Below the pieces are notes generated by a model. The model ran no database searches, was not told where the DNA came from, and saw only the letters and a list, made by a program, of their open reading frames with translations. A program made the position numbers and the translations under genes. A stretch of 64,000 nt of DNA from Spirochaetota bacterium (GTDB lineage Bacteria; Spirochaetota; UBA4802; UBA5550): positions 1-64,000 of the forward strand of contig JAFGBT010000037.1 of the NCBI GenBank assembly GCA_016933025.1, in the 5' to 3' direction. Positions 44,701 through 53,181 of the stretch are shown one piece after another (within the stretch, counting starts at the first letter, position 1; each line of letters begins with the position of its first letter).

Positions 44701-45313
44701 ACTGTCAGTTGTTATAAGCGCTCCATCGGGGGCGGGAAAAACCACGCTGATAAAAAGACTTCTGTCGGCCGACGACCGGTTCGTCTTTCTGGTCTCAACC
44801 ACCACGAGGTCGATGCGGGAGGGGGAAACCCCGGGGACGAGCTATACCTTTGTCAGCGAGGGGGAGTTCCGCGAGATGATTGAGAAGGGGGCCTTCCTGG
44901 AATGGGCAATGGTCCATGGGAACTATTATGGCACCCCCAAAAAAGAGATTGACAGAATTCAACATGCCGGGAAAATCCCGATATTCGACGTGGATGTCCA
45001 GGGGGCGAGGACGCTGAGGGGCAAACTGGACGGGGCGGTGTACGTTTTTATCGTGCCTCCCTCCCGGGAGGCGCTGGAAACGAGGCTGCGAAACAGGAAG
45101 ACCGATGCTGACGCGCAGATCCGGATACGGCTGCGGAACGCGATCAGGGAACTGAAAGAATACGGCCTGTATGATTACATCGTCGTAAACGACGACCTCG
45201 AGACCGCCCTTGAGCATATCCGGTCGATCGTGACCGCAGAGTCGTGCAGAAGAGAAAGAGTCTCGCACATAATTACCGGCATACTGGAGGAACGTGGTGA
45301 TAATTCCGATTGA
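44687..45313 (+). CDS. gmk: Guanylate kinase
   Basis: Converts GMP to GDP. The P-loop is [11 protein letters not shown], then [17 protein letters not shown] (GMP-binding), and [16 protein letters not shown], all typical. Length 208 residues. It overlaps remA at its start by 14 bases and rpoZ at its end by 20 bases, so translation is coupled along the cluster. Confidence 0.96.
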   Translation: MKSSKLSVVISAPSGAGKTTLIKRLLSADDRFVFLVSTTTRSMREGETPGTSYTFVSEGEFREMIEKGAFLEWAMVHGNYYGTPKKEIDRIQHAGKIPIFDVDVQGARTLRGKLDGAVYVFIVPPSREALETRLRNRKTDADAQIRIRLRNAIRELKEYGLYDYIVVNDDLETALEHIRSIVTAESCRRERVSHIITGILEERGDNSD

Positions 45314-45503
45314 TAAATTGCTGAGGTATAACAGAAACAAATATATTTTTACCAGGGCCAACATGGAAGCAGTTGAGAGGATCGGCAACATGAGGAAATT
45401 TCCGGCCGATGATTCAAAGTGGAAAGTCGTTCCGCATGTGCTCCGGCTCATGCTTGACGAAGATGTAAAGTTCGAGCACCATAAGCCTGAAGACGAGGAA
45501 TAG
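45294..45503 (+). CDS. rpoZ: RNA polymerase omega subunit
   Basis: A 69-residue omega subunit; start GTG at 45294 (GTG at 45297 is equivalent). It begins [12 protein letters not shown] and has a helix NKYIFTRANMEAVERI typical of short spirochaete omega proteins, with an acidic tail (KPEDEE). Its assignment rests on both this sequence and its position behind gmk. The stop TAG at 45501 is in frame with the following miaA. Confidence 0.85.
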   Translation: MVIIPIDKLLRYNRNKYIFTRANMEAVERIGNMRKFPADDSKWKVVPHVLRLMLDEDVKFEHHKPEDEE

Positions 45504-45548
45504 GCGGCCATCTCCGGCAGTCGCGAACATATCGGGTATGCGGTCCTC

Positions 45549-46451
45549 ATGGGGCCGACGGCCGTCGGGAAGACGGAGATTTCGCTGGCCCTTGCGGGCA
45601 ACAGGTTCGAAATAATTTCGGCCGATTCGGTCCAGGTATATAAATATCTCGACATTGGCAGCGGCAAGCCGGACCGGGCCGAACGCGAACGGGTCCGCCA
45701 TTACCTGATTGACTGTGTTGAGCCCGATGTCCCCTTTACCGCCGGAGAGTTTTGCCGGGAAGCCGGGATCGTCTCCCGCGATATGGCGTCGCGGGGGGTG
45801 GCGCCGATGATCGTCGGCGGAACCGGTCTATATATCGATTCGTTTTTCCACGGGCTCTCTGAAATACCGGAAGTTTCTCCCGAAGTGCGGGAAACAGTTC
45901 GCGGCGAGTTGCTCGAGCGCGGGCTGCAGCTGCTGTACGAGGAGTTGACGCGGATCGATCCCGTGTTCGCGGCGCGCGTGCATCCCAACGATACCCAGCG
46001 GATCACTCGCGGTCTCGAGGTGTTTCGCGGCACGGGGAGGCCCCTCTCGAGTTATTTCGACGAGAGGCGGCGGTACGGGACTGAAGACTCGCTTTTCATA
46101 GGCCTGCACGAAGACCGTTCGGTGCTCCGCGCGAGGATCGACGCCCGCGTGGACCGGATGATCGACCGGGGGCTTGTGGATGAAGTCCGCGGCCTGCGAG
46201 AGAGGGGATTCGGCCCGGAGCTCCAGTCGATGAAGTCAATCGGGTATGCCGAGATCAACGCCTTCATCGACGGCGACACGGATCTTCGACAGGCGGTCGA
46301 GAAGATCAAGACGGCCACCAAGCAGTACGCGAAGCGGCAGATGACCTGGTTCCGAAAAAACAGGCGGACGCGGTGGTTCAGGCCCAATGAGCTGGAGGCG
46401 ATACGCGAGTATGTACGGCAATGGCTGAACGGCCGCGACGCATATAGATAA
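45549..46451 (+). CDS. miaA: tRNA dimethylallyltransferase MiaA
   Basis: Adds an isopentenyl group to A37 of tRNAs that read UNN codons. It has the P-loop GPTAVGKTE, SADSVQVYKYLDIGSGKP (family hallmark) and a C-terminal KQYAKRQMTWFRKN segment. The first ATG (45549) is at the P-loop itself, so the hydrophobic strand normally before it (here HIGYAVL) would be lost. In the frame between the rpoZ stop at 45501 and this ATG there is no ATG, GTG or TTG, so the true start could be a rare codon such as ATC at 45510, or the short form is used. Length from ATG is 300. Confidence 0.9.
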   Translation: MGPTAVGKTEISLALAGNRFEIISADSVQVYKYLDIGSGKPDRAERERVRHYLIDCVEPDVPFTAGEFCREAGIVSRDMASRGVAPMIVGGTGLYIDSFFHGLSEIPEVSPEVRETVRGELLERGLQLLYEELTRIDPVFAARVHPNDTQRITRGLEVFRGTGRPLSSYFDERRRYGTEDSLFIGLHEDRSVLRARIDARVDRMIDRGLVDEVRGLRERGFGPELQSMKSIGYAEINAFIDGDTDLRQAVEKIKTATKQYAKRQMTWFRKNRRTRWFRPNELEAIREYVRQWLNGRDAYR

Positions 46452-46478
46452 ATAAAAAAAGAAAGAAGGGGAAATACA

Positions 46479-46715
46479 ATGGCAGTACAATTCAATAACC
46501 TGCAGGACCATTTTTTGAATACAGCGCGGAAGGACAAGATTGATATCAATATCTTTCTCATCAACGGCGTGCCGATCAAGGGGAGGGTGCTGAGCTTCGA
46601 TAATTTTACCATTCTCATGGAGGTTGAGAAGCGGCAGAATCTTATTTACAAGCATGCCGTATCGACGATGGTACCATCCAGGCCGATTTCCTACAGGGAA
46701 GAGGAAGAGAAATAA
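46479..46715 (+). CDS. hfq: RNA chaperone Hfq
   Basis: A 78-residue Sm-like protein that pairs small RNAs with mRNAs. Sm1: [19 protein letters not shown]; Sm2: [11 protein letters not shown], in which YKHA is the nucleotide-binding signature. The acidic tail EEEEK is short. It follows miaA by 27 bases, the same order as in enteric bacteria. Hfq presence makes sRNA regulation likely in this organism. Confidence 0.96.
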   Translation: MAVQFNNLQDHFLNTARKDKIDINIFLINGVPIKGRVLSFDNFTILMEVEKRQNLIYKHAVSTMVPSRPISYREEEEK

Positions 46716-46734
46716 ATCGGGACGGGTGCACCTC

Positions 46735-47634
46735 ATGAAACAATTTTTCACGAAAACAATAGTGATTGCGGTTGTCGTCGGGGCGGCCTACCTTCTATTC
46801 TTTTCCCTGGTGAAGGTCGACACGGGAAGGCTGCGCGTCATTGAGGACTTGAGGTCACACAAGGTGTTGCGCATCGTTAAGCCATGTGCGGGCACCTGGG
46901 CGTTCGCATGGGAAAGGGCGTTCCCCTGGCGGTATATCATAGCGGAGATGTCGGAGCTGAGGGCGGCGCATTTCAAGATCAATGTCTCGATCCCCGAACT
47001 CTCGAACCTCAAGGAGGACTATTACGCGGTCAGGGTGCCCGTGAGGGTCTCGTACAGGATAGATAGGGACTCCTTTGGCGACGCCTCGAAGCTGAGCGAC
47101 GGCGGCCGCCGCGCCGATGATCTGGTGAAGAAATTTTTCGACGATGAGCTGCAGCGCGATTTGAACAACTATCTTTTCCCGTATCAGCCTGAGGTCCTCA
47201 AGGCGCAGGTGGAGAACATTCTCGAAGGCGCGGTCAAAAAGCTGGAGCCTGAGCTGAAGCGGTTCGGTCTGCTGCTGGAAAGTGCCAGGATAACGGGGGG
47301 CGTTATCATGCCAGATCGCCTTATATATAATGAGGGAGTCATGCACGCCGCGGATCTCAGGAAGGCGGACAGGGTGGTCCAGAAAGGGCTCATGGAGGCT
47401 CGCAGCGCCATGGAAAATGAGAAAATACGAAACGAGCAGTTATATTCGAAGCTCAGGGAGATCTCAGAAATCATCAGCGAGAATCCCGACATTTTGAAAT
47501 ATATTTATATTGACAAAATGGCGGGCAATGTGAAGGTGATACTCTCTTCGGACGGCGAGGGTGTACCCCGAATGCTCGAGAAGGAAGTTGAATCCGGTAC
47601 GGGGAAGACAAAAGAGATAGACAACCTCAGGTAA
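46735..47634 (+). CDS. SPFH/Band-7-like membrane protein
   Basis: A 299-residue protein with one N-terminal transmembrane helix (about 8-26) and an extracytoplasmic or cytoplasmic domain of Band-7 character. It has KVDTGRLRVIEDLRSHKVLRIVKPC, a beta-rich region (KVPVRVSYRID-like segment), an amphipathic helical arm with MEARSAMENEKIRN and a final PDILKYIYIDKMAGNVKVIL, which resembles the end of stomatin/HflK proteins. SPFH proteins scaffold membrane proteases or transport complexes. I chose the ATG at 46735, 20 bases after hfq; the upstream frame overlaps hfq. Confidence 0.65.
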   Translation: MKQFFTKTIVIAVVVGAAYLLFFSLVKVDTGRLRVIEDLRSHKVLRIVKPCAGTWAFAWERAFPWRYIIAEMSELRAAHFKINVSIPELSNLKEDYYAVRVPVRVSYRIDRDSFGDASKLSDGGRRADDLVKKFFDDELQRDLNNYLFPYQPEVLKAQVENILEGAVKKLEPELKRFGLLLESARITGGVIMPDRLIYNEGVMHAADLRKADRVVQKGLMEARSAMENEKIRNEQLYSKLREISEIISENPDILKYIYIDKMAGNVKVILSSDGEGVPRMLEKEVESGTGKTKEIDNLR

Positions 47635-47721
47635 CGGTGCGCTCCGGCTAAAGCCTGTCATGCGCCATGAGAGGCCTGACGGGGAGCAACAGAAACAATA
47701 CTTATCAAGGAGAATGACTCA

Positions 47722-47814
47722 ATGCCCTGCGGGAGAAAGAAAAAGAGAAAAAAGATAGCTAACCACAAGCGGAAAAAGCGGAGAAGAGCTAACCGTCATA
47801 AAAAGAAGCTATAA
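47722..47814 (+). CDS. 30-residue bS22/mS38-like (AURKAIP1/COX24) ribosomal protein
   Basis: Too short for normal ORF filters. The peptide starts MPCGRKKKRKK, has HKRKKRRRANRHKKK and ends Leu; it is 30 residues with a GGAG-type ribosome site (AAGGAGAATG). The run HKRKKRxRxNRHKKK matches small bacterial AURKAIP1/COX24-domain proteins, related to the mitochondrial mS38 protein and to mycobacterial bS22. These bind the small ribosomal subunit. I base this on memory of the family, not a search. A rho-independent terminator follows directly, so it is a single-gene transcript or the end of the hfq operon. Confidence 0.8.
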   Translation: MPCGRKKKRKKIANHKRKKRRRANRHKKKL

Positions 47815-47822
47815 GTTTTTTT

Positions 47823-47864
47823 AAAAAGAGATTGGCCCCGCAAAAGCAAGCCAATCTCTTTTTT
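47823..47864 (+). terminator. Rho-independent terminator
   Basis: A 14-bp stem, AAAAAGAGATTGGC (47823-47836) with GCCAATCTCTTTTT (47850-47863), ending in a T-run. It follows the mS38-like gene by eight bases. Confidence 0.93.
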
Positions 47865-47881
47865 AATTTGTCTGGTATCGC

Positions 47882-48622
47882 ATGTTAAAGAAACAAAAAA
47901 CTTCGAACATTGTTCTTGATGCCGCCCAGCAAAAATGGAAAAAACGGCCGTCAGAAATCAGGGGCTACCAGAGGGCCTATTATATCAATTCGGAGGAAGG
48001 CGATTACCTCCGCGTTGATTACAACATGAAGGATAAAAGGGTCCGCCTCTATATGGAGCTCGAGGACGAGGGCGGGAACGCGTATTACGCGGTCATCACC
48101 AACGGGAAGATAACGGCCGAGAGGAGCGTCGCTACCGACCGGAACTTCGGGTTTGCCGAGAAGTTCAAGGCTCGGGCGGAGATATTCTCCACCCTGCCGA
48201 ACAGGGAAGTCCTGAAACTCGTAAACCGCAATTACGGCATACTCCGCGGCAGGGAGGCCCCGCCCGAGAAGAAGAAGATACAGAAAACAGGGAAGGAAAA
48301 ACTGCTTGAGGAGACCAAGCGGCGTTACTTCAAGCGCGAGTTCTATCATGGAGAGAGAGCCGGCGAGGAAGGCGGCAGGGCGCGATTAAAAAGAATCGTG
48401 CTCTTTGATCTCGTAGATGTATTGATAGGTGCCCTGATCTCCGGGTCAGTGTTTATCTATTTTAAGTACAGCTACATGGCCATGGGCGTAACCGCGGCGT
48501 TTTTCGGGATCATCATCGGTTTTGTGGACATGTTTTTCCGGGGGAGGCCGCCCGTTTTCATGAAAGTTTTTTTATTTCTTCTTGCCGGCGCAGTTTCCTA
48601 TATTTACGGATATCTCTTTTAG
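47882..48622 (+). CDS. Membrane protein of unknown family
   Basis: A 246-residue protein. The N-terminal 180 residues are soluble, charged and beta-rich (YYINSEEGDYLRVDYN, KRVRLYMELEDEGG); a basic helix KLLEETKRRYF follows, then three transmembrane helices (about 183-203, 205-222 and 227-246). The start at 47882 has no good ribosome site and stands only 18 bases after the preceding terminator, so the frame or transcript start is uncertain. I do not recognise a family. It may be expressed by readthrough or from a promoter that overlaps the terminator. Confidence 0.65.
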   Translation: MLKKQKTSNIVLDAAQQKWKKRPSEIRGYQRAYYINSEEGDYLRVDYNMKDKRVRLYMELEDEGGNAYYAVITNGKITAERSVATDRNFGFAEKFKARAEIFSTLPNREVLKLVNRNYGILRGREAPPEKKKIQKTGKEKLLEETKRRYFKREFYHGERAGEEGGRARLKRIVLFDLVDVLIGALISGSVFIYFKYSYMAMGVTAAFFGIIIGFVDMFFRGRPPVFMKVFLFLLAGAVSYIYGYLF

Positions 48623-48811
48623 GCCCGTCCCGTTCGATGCAAAACGCGCCCTTTGTCCCGCCGGGCGCCCATTAATTTCCTCAATAATACACATTTTATA
48701 CTTGAAAACTGGCTCTGATAAATTAAATTGATACATATTTCCGGGTCCGGCCGGAGCGCAGCCGCCGGGCGGTTTTGTATTGCTTAATTCTATGAGCGGG
48801 TAGTGCCACAT

Positions 48812-49273
48812 ATGGAAAAAAAAGAGATACACTTTTCCTCGCTGCAGATCGTCTGCTTTAAAATCGCCAACGAGGAATATGGCATTGATATCCTTCAGGT
48901 GCAGGAGATATTGAAGCTCCCGAAGGTCACCAAGCTGCCCAAGTCCAGGCCGTACATCATGGGAGTCATGGACCTCAGGGGCAAGGTGCTCCCCATCGTG
49001 GATCTGAGCAAGCGTTTCGGGATAGAAACGAACAGGGGCATCGAGAGCAGCCGGGCAATAGTCGTTAATATCAGCGGGAAGCGGGTCGGCCTCGGCATAG
49101 ATTCCGTCAGCCACGTTATCAAGGTAAACTCAAATGACATCGAACCGCCCCCCCCGGTGGTTCGCGGCATTTCAGGCAAGTATATCGTCGGCATAGCCAA
49201 AATGGAGGACGGGTTCGTCGTCGTCCTTGATATAAACCAGATGTTTTCCACCGAGGAACTCGGTTCGCTGTAG
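48812..49273 (+). CDS. cheW: Chemotaxis coupling protein CheW
   Basis: A 153-residue protein linking receptors to CheA. Typical CheW features: LQIVCFKIANEEYGIDILQVQEIL, PYIMGVMDLRGKVLPIVDLSKRFG and a second SH3-like half with GLGIDSVSHVIKV (all cited as fragments). No CheA is in the window. The ATG at 48812 is used; a GTG at 48803 is possible. The gene is convergent with the degenerate dehydrogenase. Confidence 0.93.
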   Translation: MEKKEIHFSSLQIVCFKIANEEYGIDILQVQEILKLPKVTKLPKSRPYIMGVMDLRGKVLPIVDLSKRFGIETNRGIESSRAIVVNISGKRVGLGIDSVSHVIKVNSNDIEPPPPVVRGISGKYIVGIAKMEDGFVVVLDINQMFSTEELGSL

Positions 49274-49277
49274 GGGA

Positions 49278-50441
49278 TCAGTACGCAGCGATCAGGATCG
49301 TCTCGATTTCGTTCGTGTTGACTTCGCGCGGGGTGTTTTCCAGGAAGGGATAGGACGCCGCGAGGTCGGATACCTCCCTGAATATTGACTTCGAAATATC
49401 ATAGCTTGAAAGGCGCTGGGGAATGTCAATGTCTGTTTCCAGCTTGCGGACAGCCTCAACCGCCTTGATCGCCGCCTCAATAACGGTTATTTCCTTCACG
49501 TCCTCCCCCATGACCTTGGACATCTGCACGTACTTGCCCGGAGAAGACGTCAGGTTGAATTCCATGATGTGCGGCAGGATGATGCTCATGGCGCTCTCGA
49601 TGTCCAGCTCGGTTTTGGATACCAGGGCCAGTGATATGGAGAGGGTGATGGAGAGGAAGGAGACCGCGAAAGCGATTCCCGCCATGACCGACGAGGTGGA
49701 AAGGGACGTCCGCGGCACGCTGTTCTGCGGCTCGCGGTAGGAGATAGGGATGTTCCTGAAAATCATGTCGATCGATTTCAGGGCGTATGTGTTTATGATG
49801 TCGTTGTTTTTTTTTGATATTACGGATTCGGCCGCTATGGCCAGGGTGCCGATGGAGCTTTTCAATATCTTTTCCTCGGGACAGAGGAGGGTTATGAGCG
49901 GGTCGACGATTGTCGCCGCCGGATACAGCTCAGGATTGTGATAGATCTTGTTGCTCAGGTCGTGTATCTCCTCAAGGTAGAAGAGCGGGGCGATTTCGAA
50001 GCCGAACATCGGGGTTCCAGGAATGCTTATGAAGGTCAGCGGCTTCTGCCCGAGCTTCGGGTTCGAGAAGAGATCATGGCAGAACAGGTAGTTGTTGACG
50101 AGGATCGAGAGGGCCTTGGCCGCGTTAATCGAGTCTATGCTTCCGAAACCTATGATCAGGTCGCAGTTTGTTTTCTTGATATAGGCAGCGGCATTGTCGA
50201 TCTCCTCGGTGTTCGGCGGATAGGGGATCTCATCGTACACGATGCACCCGACATTGGCGTCCTTGAGCTGGCGCGCTATAAGCTCTATCACCGGGCCGTA
50301 GAGCTCCAGGTCGAAAGGAGTGGTGACAAGGGTGGCGCGCGATCCGAACTTGGGAATGATTTTCCCGATGTCCTTGAGGATATCCTGCCTGATAAAAATC
50401 TGGCTCGGGATGTGAAAATCTGGTCTTATCTCTGTCGCCAA
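49278..50441 (-). CDS. Iron-alcohol-dehydrogenase homologue, metal ligands lost
   Basis: A 387-residue protein of the iron-containing alcohol dehydrogenase fold. The dinucleotide loop reads IGFGSIDSINAAKAL (normally GGGS), and PGTPMFG replaces the usual PTTAGTGSE. Aligned without gaps over AGIAF to LPHIMEFN, the canonical histidines of HALAHxLG and PHGxxNA are Leu, Leu and Ile here. The earlier Asp-x3-His motif reads IGTLAIAAES, so D is Gly and H is Ile. All four usual metal ligands therefore appear lost. It may be a regulatory or structural pseudoenzyme, possibly in the membrane-less cytoplasm with a motility role, because cheW and flgM flank it. Start: ATG at 50441. Confidence 0.8.
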   Translation of the reverse strand: MATEIRPDFHIPSQIFIRQDILKDIGKIIPKFGSRATLVTTPFDLELYGPVIELIARQLKDANVGCIVYDEIPYPPNTEEIDNAAAYIKKTNCDLIIGFGSIDSINAAKALSILVNNYLFCHDLFSNPKLGQKPLTFISIPGTPMFGFEIAPLFYLEEIHDLSNKIYHNPELYPAATIVDPLITLLCPEEKILKSSIGTLAIAAESVISKKNNDIINTYALKSIDMIFRNIPISYREPQNSVPRTSLSTSSVMAGIAFAVSFLSITLSISLALVSKTELDIESAMSIILPHIMEFNLTSSPGKYVQMSKVMGEDVKEITVIEAAIKAVEAVRKLETDIDIPQRLSSYDISKSIFREVSDLAASYPFLENTPREVNTNEIETILIAAY

Positions 50442-50471
50442 TGCCGGTCCTTCTTAAAAATCATGCATAAA

Positions 50472-50504
50472 AAAAGCGGACATATCATTCTATCTCCGCT
50501 TTTA
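50472..50504 (-). terminator. Terminator of flgM
   Basis: AAAAGCGGA (50472-50480) pairs with TCCGCTTTT (50495-50503). Read on the minus strand the stem ends in seven T, so it terminates flgM, just before the dehydrogenase homologue. Confidence 0.8.
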
Positions 50505-50529
50505 CCGCTTCACAATTTGGCAATACTTT

Positions 50530-50823
50530 CTACTTTCTCAGGAGAAAGCTCGCAATCCTGTCTGCCACCATATCGAGTTTTTGGGGGTCGTTGAAATTAT
50601 ATGACCCGTTCGCAATCTGCTCCTTGATCTCGCGCACCCGGTCGGCCCTGATATCCGGGGTGTCTTTTACGACCTGTGAGAGCTTGGCAGCTTCGGCGGC
50701 GCTTTTGGCTTCGGAAGAAATCTGAACGGAATCCTTTTTTCTGGTTTCCTTTGCTGAAGTAACGGGGTTAGATTTCTTCGGCTCGATGATATTGTTGATG
50801 TTACCTATCTTGTCAATAACCAT
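50530..50823 (-). CDS. flgM: Anti-sigma-28 factor FlgM
   Basis: A 97-residue protein that binds and inhibits FliA until the hook is finished and FlgM is exported. It has a disordered, Lys/Ser-rich N-terminus (KKSNPVTSAKETRKKD) and the family's helical C-terminal half: DSVQISSEAKSAAEA, then IRADRVREIKEQIANGSYNF. It lies alone, with a terminator after it; the sigma factor it controls is at 38014-38814. Confidence 0.92.
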   Translation of the reverse strand: MVIDKIGNINNIIEPKKSNPVTSAKETRKKDSVQISSEAKSAAEAAKLSQVVKDTPDIRADRVREIKEQIANGSYNFNDPQKLDMVADRIASFLLRK

Positions 50824-51039
50824 GATGTTAACCCTTGTTCAATCTATTATCAATATCGGTATATTTTGTCAATTCTTTAATAAAAATGCATAAAAACCGG
50901 CATAATTTTTAATTATATATACAATCGTTATTATTGTCCACAAAATAATGGCGTGTTGACCCGGGGTTGGGTTTGTTATGTGGCATCGAATTACCCTCAG
51001 AAGACCCGGCGTGATTCCCACACCATCATATATAACATA

Positions 51040-51750
51040 TTAATTTTCCCGATCGTTTTCAACATAATCTTCTTTATAATTGCAGATGGCAACGGTGAAT
51101 TCGCCTTTTTCTTTTATGGTATCGATTGAGGCCACAAGTTCCTGGATCGGGGCTGATATGAATTCCTCGTGGAGCTTGGTCATTTCCCTGCCGATAAGCA
51201 CCCGTCGCCCGGGATAGATTTCGTTGATGGCCGCCAGCAGCTTTTTTATCCGGTAGGGCGATTCGTACAGCACGATGAGACCCTCCAGTTTTTTCAACGA
51301 TTGGAGCTCAGTCCTGCGCCTGTTCTCCTTCTTGCTCAGGAAACCGGAAAAGACCACTGTTTTACCGTGGAGCCCGGACACGGAGACGATGGCCGCCAGC
51401 GCCGACGGGCCGGGCACGGGGGAAACCGGTACGCCGGAGTCCCGGGCCGCGGATACGAGCCTGCTACCCGGGTCGGAGAGGCCCGGGGTGCCCGAATCTG
51501 TCAGGTACGCGACGGACTTCCCGGAAAGGAGAAGCCCTATCACGCTCTCGATCTTCCGCTGAGAGGAGTGGGTATGCAACGACTGAAGGGGGGCCCTGAT
51601 GCCGTAGTGGTTGAAGAGCTTGCGCGTCTGCCTCGTGTCTTCGCAGAACACGGTATCCGTCTCCTCTTTCAGGACCCTGACCGCCCGGAAGGTGATATCT
51701 TCCAGGTTCCCGATCGGCGTTGCGATAATGTAGAGGGTTCCGGCCGCCAT
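51040..51750 (-). CDS. rsmI: 16S rRNA 2'-O-methyltransferase RsmI
   Basis: Methylates the ribose of C1402 in 16S rRNA. A 236-residue SPOUT-unrelated, tetrapyrrole-methylase-fold enzyme with GTLYIIATPIGNLEDIT at the start, FCEDTRQTRKL, and SDSGTPGLSDPGSRLV-like TDSGTPGLSDPGSRLV with VPVSPVPGPSAL. It is shorter than the 280-residue E. coli protein because the C-terminal domain is reduced. Start: ATG at 51750. Confidence 0.94.
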   Translation of the reverse strand: MAAGTLYIIATPIGNLEDITFRAVRVLKEETDTVFCEDTRQTRKLFNHYGIRAPLQSLHTHSSQRKIESVIGLLLSGKSVAYLTDSGTPGLSDPGSRLVSAARDSGVPVSPVPGPSALAAIVSVSGLHGKTVVFSGFLSKKENRRRTELQSLKKLEGLIVLYESPYRIKKLLAAINEIYPGRRVLIGREMTKLHEEFISAPIQELVASIDTIKEKGEFTVAICNYKEDYVENDREN

Positions 51751-52014
51751 CGGTTTATAATCGCACGGTCTGCAGATTTGTAAATTAGTTTATATTTCTG
51801 TCAATATTTTTATTAAATGGGCCAGGCAGGATAACAGTGGCCTTGGCGTGCCGGTTTTTCCGAATAAAATCGCCGGCATAAGTAAAAGTACTTGATAAAA
51901 TTATGTCGGTGAAAATATATAATGTCATTCCGCGGATGACCGCGCGGACCACTTGAAAGAGCGGCGTTCCCGCGCCTACATCAGTCACCATCCAGTCATA
52001 AGGAGCGTGCTGCC

Positions 52015-52938
52015 ATGATGATCGAGGAACTCAAGAGATATTTCACCAGGGATAAACTAATCAGGGATTCACTGGTGTGCTATATTTTCATGCTCGTGGG
52101 AATGGCGCTGCTGCTCGCCATGTACCTGCTCGCAAGGATACCGTCGCGTGGAGGAAATATCTATCATCTTCTGCAGAATATCGGCCTTTTTCTCCTGTTC
52201 ACATCACTCCTGCTTGCGTACGCCGCCGTCCATCGGGGAAACGCGGTCCTGGGGAGCCATACCCTGCGGTCGATGCTCCTTGCTACAGTAAGGCAGGCCC
52301 ATATCCTTGTCGGCATTGCGCTCGGGTCCGTGCTTGGCATATTTGCAGTCGCGCTGGTCCAGGTCATTTTCACTTTTTTCGGTTATATCCCGTACGCGGG
52401 CCCCGTAATCGTGGCGCTCTTTTCACTGCCGTTCTTCGCCGTCAATGCCGCGGTGATTGCCGCGCTGGTCATGGTCTGGGTCATCGCGCCGCCGATGATT
52501 GCCGAAGGCGCGGAGCTCAGGCGCCTGCCGGCCGACTTCTGGAACCTGGTGAAAAAGCGGGGTCTGATAATTCTCGGCTACACCATGGCGGCCTTCGTGG
52601 GCGTGCTTATATTCTTCGGTCCGATCCTGATGATCGTTCGGTATGCCGTCGGCATCACCCGGGGAGCGCAGTGGAATATCGCCCCCGCCTACCCAAACTT
52701 TTTTCAGCATGTTCTCAGGCCCTCCTATGTCACCGATATTCTCCAGAAGATAACTCCGCAGGCCAATCCGATCGAGGCGCTGCGGCAGTACGGTACCGCC
52801 GTGTTCGATTACGTTAACATGCTCGGGATTTTCCTCAGCTTTCTGTACGGGATATTGTTTCTTGCGCTTGCGGCTTTCATGATCGCGCTCTTTTTCAATG
52901 TGATGTCATTTTTCTATACAAAAGTAAAAAATGGTTAG
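52015..52938 (+). CDS. Six-helix membrane protein, unknown function
   Basis: A 307-residue protein with about six hydrophobic helices (about 20-40, 56-72, 95-120, 125-160, 185-210, 265-295). Charged segments such as AEGAELRRLPADFWNLVKKRG interrupt them. The ribosome site AAGGAG lies 10 bases before the ATG. The layout resembles DUF-type membrane proteins of the glycerophosphoryl diester phosphodiesterase or YciC kind, but I cannot assign it. The gene is isolated, preceding the chemoreceptor. Confidence 0.7.
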   Translation: MMIEELKRYFTRDKLIRDSLVCYIFMLVGMALLLAMYLLARIPSRGGNIYHLLQNIGLFLLFTSLLLAYAAVHRGNAVLGSHTLRSMLLATVRQAHILVGIALGSVLGIFAVALVQVIFTFFGYIPYAGPVIVALFSLPFFAVNAAVIAALVMVWVIAPPMIAEGAELRRLPADFWNLVKKRGLIILGYTMAAFVGVLIFFGPILMIVRYAVGITRGAQWNIAPAYPNFFQHVLRPSYVTDILQKITPQANPIEALRQYGTAVFDYVNMLGIFLSFLYGILFLALAAFMIALFFNVMSFFYTKVKNG

Positions 52939-53181
52939 CACAAGGGTTTCTCTCCTCCTTTATTGCGAACAGGGCGAATTTGAAAACTGACATATCAGTT
53001 TTATTGACAGATTCCCTCACCTGTTTTTTGCTTGATTTATTCTGGTTCTTGTGGCATACTAATAGACAATTGTGCGCAGGGTTCATGCAAGAGACGCCTG
53101 CGGCCGGCTGTGATGCCTGCCGGCAGGTGCGGCTCAGGGGGCCCGGCGTCTATCAAGGAGCACGATGTTCCGGGGTGCAAT

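Noticed and set aside
45294..46451. rpoZ-miaA as one fused gene
   Set aside because: A TAG stop at 45501 separates the two domains in the same frame. Readthrough remains possible but is not assumed.
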